Shown: piece after piece, positions 5,428 to 9,600 of the stretch
How the letters are laid out: each line of letters begins with the position of its first letter
Position numbering within the stretch: the stretch's first letter is position 1
Assembly (NCBI GenBank): GCA_937899395.1
Contig: CALBPU010000014.1
Span: 1 to 9,600, forward strand
Direction of reading: 5' to 3'
Length of the DNA: 9,600 nt
Source of the DNA: an uncultured Fretibacterium sp.
Lineage (GTDB): Bacteria > Synergistota > Synergistia > Synergistales > Aminobacteriaceae
Notes under the pieces: generated by a model
Seen by the model: the letters and a program-made list of their open reading frames with translations, nothing else
The model's database searches: none
What the model was told of the DNA's origin: nothing
Position numbers and translations under genes: made by a program

Positions 5428-6420
5428 TTACCCTACAACAACAGCAACACCGATATTGTTCGCAAGTTCCCGAATAACATTTTCAGAAAGTGAACTGATT
5501 TCTTCAATTAATGAAAGCGGGAGATTTTTCTTCAGCATTGCCATAGCCACATTCATTTTGTTTTCTTTCATACCTTCTTTTCTACCTTCTTTTCTACCTT
5601 CTTCTCTACCTTCTTCTCTACCTTCTTTTAAGCCTATTTTCTTGCCTTCTTCTCTACCTTCTTCTCTACCTTCTTCACGAAATTCTTTAATCATTAACTG
5701 CCGTTCTTTTTCTTCGTCATATTCGGTCAAAAACATTCCTTTTACCTCCGCTCTATGCCCAAACAAAAATTTCCTTAGAACAAAATCGCCTGACATTTCG
5801 TTCAGTGCCATGTCAAACGCCTCGTCCAAATTTTTCACGACTTTTTCATGTTTCCTTACCGTTTCAATGAGCCAAGCATATTCCCTTAAAGGTTTACAAT
5901 CCGCCATTAAATTTTTATTTTTGCCGTAATTGATGTTCAACATCCTTACTTTGACTTCAACATCTCCGTCTACAATATCGTTATCATCGTTTCGGAATGC
6001 GTCGCTTAACATTAAAATCCGTTCTTCAGGTTGTTCATAAGTCCCGTTATAGAAACAAATACATTTCGGTTTCGGTAATTTTTGAAGCCTGTTGCCGTAT
6101 CGGTAATAATTATTGTCCTCAAAATATTTGTCGTATAACTGCCCAAGATAAATTAAAAACCTTATCGGCATATTCGGATTATAACTGCTCTGATGTTCCC
6201 ATAAATTTAGCTCGTTTTCTACTACAAATATAAATGAAATATCATTTTTCATTCCGAGATAAATGGCGTCATCTATTGTGTTAAATTCAATAGCGTTAGG
6301 GTCATCATAATTTGAACCGTTTATTGCATTATACAAGCTCAATGTCCATTCTAAATTTGACGGATTTCCGAATATAAACCTGAACAACCTGTCCTTATGC
6401 TTTTTATTGACTGTTTTCAT
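5428..6420 (-). CDS. Rpn/PD-(D/E)XK family protein with EEGR-repeat tail
   Basis: A 330-residue protein of the type often annotated as Rpn family nuclease/putative transposase, although close relatives are usually called hypothetical. Rpn proteins (YhgA-like) are PD-(D/E)XK DNA endonucleases that promote recA-independent recombination. Visible: an N-terminal KKHKDRLFRFIFGN; the nuclease-like core NDISFIFVVENELNLWEHQSSYNP at 59-82, with D60 and an E75-H76-Q77 triad in place of the canonical E-x-K/Q; and conserved MPIRFLIYLGQLYDKY at 84-99. A charged linker of nine tetrads at 249-284 (EEGR, KEGR and variants) precedes a short helical C-terminus. The ATG at 6420 follows AAAAGGGG with seven bases of spacing. 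The gene is monocistronic, with its own promoter at 6448-6477 and a terminator after it, and is flanked by direct repeats. Whether it still cuts DNA is unknown; transposase activity is not implied by sequence. Confidence 0.75.
   Translation of the reverse strand: MKTVNKKHKDRLFRFIFGNPSNLEWTLSLYNAINGSNYDDPNAIEFNTIDDAIYLGMKNDISFIFVVENELNLWEHQSSYNPNMPIRFLIYLGQLYDKYFEDNNYYRYGNRLQKLPKPKCICFYNGTYEQPEERILMLSDAFRNDDNDIVDGDVEVKVRMLNINYGKNKNLMADCKPLREYAWLIETVRKHEKVVKNLDEAFDMALNEMSGDFVLRKFLFGHRAEVKGMFLTEYDEEKERQLMIKEFREEGREEGREEGKKIGLKEGREEGREEGRKEGRKEGMKENKMNVAMAMLKKNLPLSLIEEISSLSENVIRELANNIGVAVVVG
5569..5676. repeat. 12-base tandem repeats in the Rpn gene
   Basis: Nine 12-base units on the minus strand with the consensus GAAGGTAGAGAA or close variants encode EEGR, EEGK, KIGL and KEGR-type tetrads (residues 249-284). 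Units are nearly identical at DNA level apart from the fourth. Because each unit is a multiple of three, slippage would lengthen or shorten the protein without breaking the frame. Confidence 0.85.
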
Positions 6421-6447
6421 TTAGCCGCCCCTTTTGATTTTTTCAAA

Positions 6448-6477
6448 ATTTTATCAAAATCACTAAATAAGCGTCAA
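6448..6477 (-). promoter_or_regulatory. Sigma-70 promoter of the Rpn gene
   Basis: On the minus strand: -35 TTGACG (6477-6472), an 18-base spacer, and -10 TAAAAT (6453-6448), 28 bases before the ATG at 6420. The -35 box and the bases upstream of it are identical to those of the DUF1015 operon promoter because both sit in the direct repeat. Confidence 0.65.
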
Positions 6478-6498
6478 TAAGCATAGAAACCCATTTAT
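6464..6498. repeat. Direct repeat, right copy
   Basis: Right-hand partner of 5217-5251: 30 identical bases at 6469-6498 plus four of the next five matching at 6464-6468. It lies in the 294-base gap between the divergent Rpn and Synergist-CTERM genes, about 55 bases before the plus-strand -10 box. Confidence 0.95.
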
Positions 6499-6550
6499 TT
6501 TTATGCCATAAATTTTTCATAAAGACAACGCAAAAAAATAGGGACATTGT

Positions 6551-6558
6551 GCTATAAT
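6551..6558 (+). promoter_or_regulatory. Probable extended -10 promoter of the Synergist-CTERM gene
   Basis: The sequence TGCTATAAT (6550-6558) is a perfect -10 box with the TGn extension. There is no good -35 hexamer at the normal distance, which extended -10 promoters tolerate. Transcription would start near 6565, leaving a leader of about 150 bases before the ATG at 6715. Confidence 0.5.
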
Positions 6559-6586
6559 TATATTTAAGATAAAAGTATTTTAATGC

Positions 6587-6641
6587 GCACATGGCAATGT
6601 GCCTCCCTATTATGTTGCTTCTTATAATTATACCATAATTA
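6587..6641 (+). other. Possible structured leader with two hairpins
   Basis: Two perfect short inverted repeats lie in the leader: GCACAT (6587-6592) with ATGTGC (6597-6602), loop GGCA; and TAATTAT (6625-6631) with ATAATTA (6635-6641), loop ACC. In addition AATAGGGA (6537-6544) can pair with TCCCTATT (6604-6611), but its left arm lies upstream of the predicted transcription start. I match this to no known riboswitch class; function is unknown and the hairpins are short. Confidence 0.3.
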
Positions 6642-6698
6642 GGGCGGTCGTTGTCGTGTGTATAGCTTAATAATTTTTATCTTGAAAATTTTATCAAT

Positions 6699-6704
6699 AG
6701 GAGG
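6699..6704 (+). promoter_or_regulatory. Ribosome binding site fixing the start at 6715
   Basis: A perfect AGGAGG lies ten bases before the ATG at 6715. This overrides the longer open frame that begins at GTG 6658, and gives a protein that begins with a normal signal peptide. Confidence 0.85.
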
Positions 6705-6714
6705 CTTTTTTATC

Positions 6715-8076
6715 ATGAAAAAGTTTTTTAGCGGTGTAATTGTTTTAATGCTGGCATTAAATTTTGTGTCAGCGTTCGGCACGGAAGCGAAGGCAGTTCG
6801 GGCGGTTTACGTTGAAAGAGGAATTACTGAAACCATTTATGACAATGATAACAGCAATATAGCGACTAGGCGTATGATTGTTGCTCCGACTATGGGTTAT
6901 ATTAGTCAAGATGCTTCCGGAAATTTCCAAAAAATTCACGTTGTTTCACTTGAGAAAACTACTCTCGGTGCGCCGCAAGTATTTTCATTCAAACATAATG
7001 GAAATACTCGAATATTGATGGGGGAGAATGGACGTGCCCTCGAATTTGAAAGCCTCGATCTCTCTTCACGACTGCCAGAGGGAAGAATTTCGGTGTACAA
7101 ACCTTCTGATTTGACGAAATCGTTAGCAAGTAAATATTTAACGACCACTGGTGTAAGCAGAATCCCTATCGAAATTTCTGATGTTTCAGAATATGGGAAT
7201 AATATTATTATTGGCGGTGAGGGTGGTTTTGCAGGAATATTAGAAGTTAATCCCGAAACTTGCGAGATTGTTGACCATTATAATGAAGGTAATTTTGTAG
7301 CTTCTGAAACTGCGGTAAAAGGCAGCAGTATTTACGTCGCTACAATTAATCCTCCTGGGGGTGGTACAGATAAGCTCATTAGAATGGACGGACTTGGCAA
7401 CATAAAGGAAACACATTATGGCGATGACATTTATTACAATGATATAAAAGTCATAAACGGTGAAGTTTATGTTTCTGTTAGCTATGAATCAAAAATGGAT
7501 ATTGGGCTGTATAAAATTCGTGAGAAACTTGAAATACCTAGTGCTGAAAAAATTACTCAAGACGCAGTTAGGGAATTTTGCGATGACGGAAACGGCGGAT
7601 TATTTTACACTAAAATAAAACTAAATAGGTCGTCAGGAGGTTTTCCCTATGAAACTTATTCCTTATGTCATTGGGACGGTACAGATATATTTGATATAGG
7701 TCTTTCAATGGACGTTGGCAATATTTACTATGATGTGAACAGCAGAAAATTATTTGCATGGAACAACGGTGCTTCTGATTATGAAGTTACTACTATTTTC
7801 ATTTATGATGTATCTGGAGAGGGAGAGGAAATGAAGGTTATTGAAGCGCAAAAAATTGAAGGAAGATTTAAAAGTTGTGCATTCTTTGAAGATGAAAAAG
7901 GTGAAGAACCTATTGTAAAACCTGAACCTCAACCTGATTCCCCTGATGAAACCAGCAAAGATTCAGAGAATAAATCTGAAACACTAGGTCCAAGCAGTGG
8001 CACTTGCTCAACAGGCTTCGGAATTTTGGGTCTTGCAGTTTTAGGTGCTGCGTTAATGTTTAAGCGTTCAAAATAA
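6715..8076 (+). CDS. Secreted protein of unknown function with Synergist-CTERM sorting signal
   Basis: A 453-residue exported protein. The N-terminus MKKFFSGVIVLMLALNFVSA is a Sec signal peptide, with likely cleavage after AKA at residue 27. The body (about 28-395) contains beta-rich repeats of about 40 residues, such as NNIIIGGEGGFAGILEVNP, SSIYVATINPPGGGTDKLIR and GEVYVSVSYESKMDIGLYKI. These recall beta-propeller blades, but I recognise no named domain. A Pro/Glu/Ser-rich spacer (PEPQPDSPDETSKDSENKSE) follows. The final 26 residues SGTCSTGFGILG...FKRSK combine a Cys/Gly-Phe-Gly motif, a hydrophobic helix and a basic end; this is the Synergist-CTERM pattern, a presumed sorting and processing signal like PEP-CTERM or LPXTG. 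The mature protein is probably displayed on, or released from, the cell surface. A remnant of a paralogue's tail lies at 5255-5344. The gene is monocistronic, with an AGGAGG site and a terminator at 8098-8124. Function is unknown. Confidence 0.85.
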   Translation: MKKFFSGVIVLMLALNFVSAFGTEAKAVRAVYVERGITETIYDNDNSNIATRRMIVAPTMGYISQDASGNFQKIHVVSLEKTTLGAPQVFSFKHNGNTRILMGENGRALEFESLDLSSRLPEGRISVYKPSDLTKSLASKYLTTTGVSRIPIEISDVSEYGNNIIIGGEGGFAGILEVNPETCEIVDHYNEGNFVASETAVKGSSIYVATINPPGGGTDKLIRMDGLGNIKETHYGDDIYYNDIKVINGEVYVSVSYESKMDIGLYKIREKLEIPSAEKITQDAVREFCDDGNGGLFYTKIKLNRSSGGFPYETYSLCHWDGTDIFDIGLSMDVGNIYYDVNSRKLFAWNNGASDYEVTTIFIYDVSGEGEEMKVIEAQKIEGRFKSCAFFEDEKGEEPIVKPEPQPDSPDETSKDSENKSETLGPSSGTCSTGFGILGLAVLGAALMFKRSK

Positions 8077-8097
8077 AAATGAAATTTTGACTATCAG

Positions 8098-8124
8098 ATC
8101 TCTCCTCATAGGGGAGATTTTTTT
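8098..8124 (+). terminator. Rho-independent terminator after the Synergist-CTERM gene
   Basis: Stem ATCTCTCC (8098-8105) with GGGGAGAT (8111-8118), eight pairs including one G-U, loop TCATA, then a run of seven T (8118-8124). It begins 21 bases after the TAA and separates this gene from the alcohol dehydrogenase unit. Confidence 0.9.
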
Positions 8125-8177
8125 ATGCTAAAATTTTTACGCAACATAATCAAAAATGAAAGGATAAATTCAAAATC

Positions 8178-9344
8178 ATGTTAGGAAATTTTAATTATTG
8201 TAATCCGACGAGGCTTTATTTTGGCGAGAATGCTCTTGAGGGACTTAATACCGAACTTCCGAAATACGGCAAAAATATTTTGTTGACTTATGGCGGAGGC
8301 TCTGTGAAAAAAAGCGGCCTTTATGATGAGATCGTTAAAATTCTAAACCAAAACGGCAAAAACATTATTGAGCTTCCCGGCGTAATGTCAAATCCAACAA
8401 CTGAAAAACTTTATGAAGGCTGCAAACTTGCTAAAGAAAATTCCGTAGATTTAATTTTAGCTGTCGGTGGCGGTTCAGTATGTGATTATTCAAAGGCTGT
8501 TTCAGTTTCAGCATACTGCGATGAAGACCCTTGGACAAAATATTTTCTCAATATGGAGGACGTTAGCAATAAAATTATTCCTGTCGGCTGCGTTTTAACT
8601 ATGGTAGGAACAGGAAGTGAAATGAACGGCGGTTCAGTCATTACTAACCATGAACAAAAATTAAAAATCGGCCATGTATTCGGAGATAATGTTTTCCCGA
8701 AATTCTCAATATTAAATCCTGTTTGGACTTTCACTGTACCTCAATATCAAATGGTCGCAGGATTTTTTGACATTATGTCGCATATCATGGAACAATATTT
8801 TTCGGGTGATGATGATAACACTTCAGATTACATTGCTGAAGCCTTAATGCGTTCGTTAATTCACAGCAGCAAAATCGCCGTCAAAAATCCTCACGATTAT
8901 GAAGCTCGAAGTAATATTATGTGGACTGCAACATGGGCATTAAATACTCTCATTGCTAAAGGCAAAACTACAGATTGGGAAGTTCATATGATCGGTCAGG
9001 CTGTAGGAGCTTACACAAACGCTACTCACGGAATGACATTATCGGCGGTGTCGCTTGCATATTATCGTCATATAATGCCTTACGGGCTGAAAAAATTCGT
9101 TCGTTTTGCAAAAGAAGTTTGGGGTGTAAATCCTGACGGAAAAACTGATGAACAAATCGCTAACGAAGGTCTGAAAGCTCTTGAAGGTTGGATAAAAGAA
9201 ATCGGAGCTGTAACTAGCATTAAAGAACTCGGAGCTACTGAAGAAATGTTGGACGGAATAGTAAAGGCTACGTTTTTGCTTGAAGGCGGTTACAGGAAAT
9301 TAACGCCCGAAGAAGTCAAAGAAATCTTAAAGGAGAGTATGTAA
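8178..9344 (+). CDS. Iron-containing alcohol dehydrogenase, YqhD/BdhA-like
   Basis: A 388-residue group III (metal-dependent) alcohol dehydrogenase of the butanol dehydrogenase/YqhD subfamily. Such enzymes reversibly reduce aldehydes to alcohols, usually with NADPH, in the cytoplasm. The N-terminal Rossmann-like domain has YGGGSVKKSGLYD at 38-50 and the nucleotide loop AVGGGSVCDYSKA at 95-107, followed by TMVGTGSEMNGGSVI at 141-155. The metal ligands are all present: D198 and H202 in FDIMSHIMEQYF, H270 in WEVHMIGQ and H284 in NATHGMTLS, with the spacing seen in YqhD. Length is normal, and it looks active. The start ATG at 8178 is preceded by AAAGGA with a rather long 13-base gap; MLGNFNYCNPTRLYFG is the family's usual N-terminus, so the start is sound. 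It shares one base with the flavodoxin gene that follows (TAATG). Physiological substrate (butanal, acetaldehyde, methylglyoxal or other) is not deducible. Confidence 0.93.
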   Translation: MLGNFNYCNPTRLYFGENALEGLNTELPKYGKNILLTYGGGSVKKSGLYDEIVKILNQNGKNIIELPGVMSNPTTEKLYEGCKLAKENSVDLILAVGGGSVCDYSKAVSVSAYCDEDPWTKYFLNMEDVSNKIIPVGCVLTMVGTGSEMNGGSVITNHEQKLKIGHVFGDNVFPKFSILNPVWTFTVPQYQMVAGFFDIMSHIMEQYFSGDDDNTSDYIAEALMRSLIHSSKIAVKNPHDYEARSNIMWTATWALNTLIAKGKTTDWEVHMIGQAVGAYTNATHGMTLSAVSLAYYRHIMPYGLKKFVRFAKEVWGVNPDGKTDEQIANEGLKALEGWIKEIGAVTSIKELGATEEMLDGIVKATFLLEGGYRKLTPEEVKEILKESM

Positions 9345-9600
9345 TGAGTAAAAAATTAGTCGCTTATTTTTCAGCGAGCGGAGTTACTGGTGCAGTTGCG
9401 AAAAAATTATCCGATGCAGTCGGAGCTGATTTATACGAAATTAAACCACTAAAACCATATACAAATGCTGATTTGGATTGGACAAATGATAAATCAAGAA
9501 GCAGCATTGAGATGAAAGACCATAAATCCCGCCCTGAAATAGTAAATGATGACTTTTCATCTGTAGAATATGACACAGTATTTTTAGGGCGGGATTTATG
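9344..9600 (+). CDS. Flavodoxin, amino-terminal part, running off the window
   Basis: The first 85 codons of a flavodoxin-like protein (Flavodoxin_4 type). MSKKLVAYFSASGVTGAVAKKL contains the FMN phosphate-binding loop (FSASGVTG, residues 9-16), and ADLYEIKPLKPYTNADLDW and NDKSRSSIEM match the family's next segments. These small FMN proteins carry electrons in the cytoplasm. The ATG at 9344 overlaps the alcohol dehydrogenase stop as TAATG, with AGGAG eight bases upstream, so the two are co-transcribed and coupled. The reading is family-like up to YDTVFLG (9570-9588), where relatives continue FPIWWYVAP. Here it changes to RDLW, exactly at the start of an inverted copy of 9521-9535. The last five codons are therefore suspect: assembly fold-back, chimeric read or genuine rearrangement. 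The carboxyl half is outside the window. Confidence 0.8.
   Translation, partial: MSKKLVAYFSASGVTGAVAKKLSDAVGADLYEIKPLKPYTNADLDWTNDKSRSSIEMKDHKSRPEIVNDDFSSVEYDTVFLGRDL
9521..9600. repeat. 15-base perfect inverted repeat at the window edge
   Basis: CATAAATCCCGCCCT (9521-9535) and AGGGCGGGATTTATG (9586-9600) are exact reverse complements separated by 50 bases. The match begins sharply (G9536 and T9585 do not pair) and reaches the last base, so the true length cannot be known from this window. It lies inside the flavodoxin coding frame and coincides with loss of the family consensus. Confidence 0.95.

Noticed and set aside
5569..5676. Regular short repeats that could suggest a CRISPR array
   Set aside because: The units are contiguous 12-base tandem repeats with no spacers, lie within a coding frame, and translate to a known type of charged linker.
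5456..5929. Plus-strand open frame of 157 codons rich in Ser, Leu and Pro (repeated SLPS-type units)
   Set aside because: It is the antisense reading of the Rpn gene's GAAGGTAGAGAA repeats. It has no ribosome site, and the opposite strand encodes a recognisable protein.
6658..6714. Longer start (GTG 6658) for the Synergist-CTERM protein
   Set aside because: The AGGAGG at 6699-6704 points to ATG 6715, and the shorter protein begins with a normal signal peptide. The 19 extra residues would precede it without purpose.
8122..8150. Possible promoter (CATAAT at 8145-8150) for the alcohol dehydrogenase
   Set aside because: The -35 region (TTTATG) is poor and overlaps the end of the terminator. A promoter must lie somewhere in 8125-8170, but the sequence does not single one out.
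9364..9576. Minus-strand open frame of 70 codons opposite the flavodoxin
   Set aside because: It has no ribosome site and no recognisable family, and the plus strand holds a clear flavodoxin start coupled to the dehydrogenase.

Overview
The window is AT-rich bacterial DNA, most likely from an AT-rich, uncultured member of the Synergistota. The best clue is the C-terminus of the secreted protein at 6715-8076. It ends in a Cys/Gly-Phe-Gly motif, a hydrophobic helix and KRSK, which is the form of the Synergist-CTERM sorting signal as I remember it. A DUF3084 protein, a family I associate with this phylum and with cyanobacteria, fits the same assignment. The assignment is inference from family knowledge, not from a database search.

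Layout. Bases 1-287 hold no intact gene, only the decayed remains of what looks like an IS630-type transposase. From 288 to about 5230 lies one compact minus-strand operon, read from right to left: a DUF1015 protein, a DMT/EamA transporter, a DUF3084 membrane/coiled-coil protein, an antitoxin-PIN toxin pair, ribonuclease HI and a ComF-like phosphoribosyltransferase. The genes overlap or nearly touch, and a good sigma-70 promoter stands at 5202-5230. Bases 5231-5427 hold a decayed Synergist-CTERM gene tail and a bidirectional terminator. Next is a minus-strand Rpn/PD-(D/E)XK-type gene (5428-6420) with its own promoter. A 30-bp perfect direct repeat (35 bp with one mismatch), carrying the -35 box of both minus-strand promoters, brackets the CTERM remnant and the Rpn gene.

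The right third is plus strand. A leader of about 150 nt precedes a secreted, cell-surface-type protein of unknown function (6715-8076) that ends at a clear rho-independent terminator. A two-gene unit follows: a YqhD/BdhA-like iron-containing alcohol dehydrogenase (8178-9344) and the beginning of a flavodoxin (from 9344), overlapping by one base. The last 15 bases of the window are an exact inverted copy of 9521-9535. The flavodoxin reading frame loses its family consensus exactly where that copy begins, so either the assembly folds back here or there is a real rearrangement.

How the parts relate. The left operon mixes nucleic-acid housekeeping genes (rnhA, comF-like) with poorly characterised genes and contains an embedded toxin-antitoxin pair. 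The adh-flavodoxin pair is a plausible redox/aldehyde-reduction unit. The middle (5217-6498) looks like an accessory insertion between what were probably two divergent transcription units. No complete new defence or mobile system is visible. The most informative oddities are the promoter-bearing repeats with the gene-tail remnant, and the inverted repeat at the right edge.
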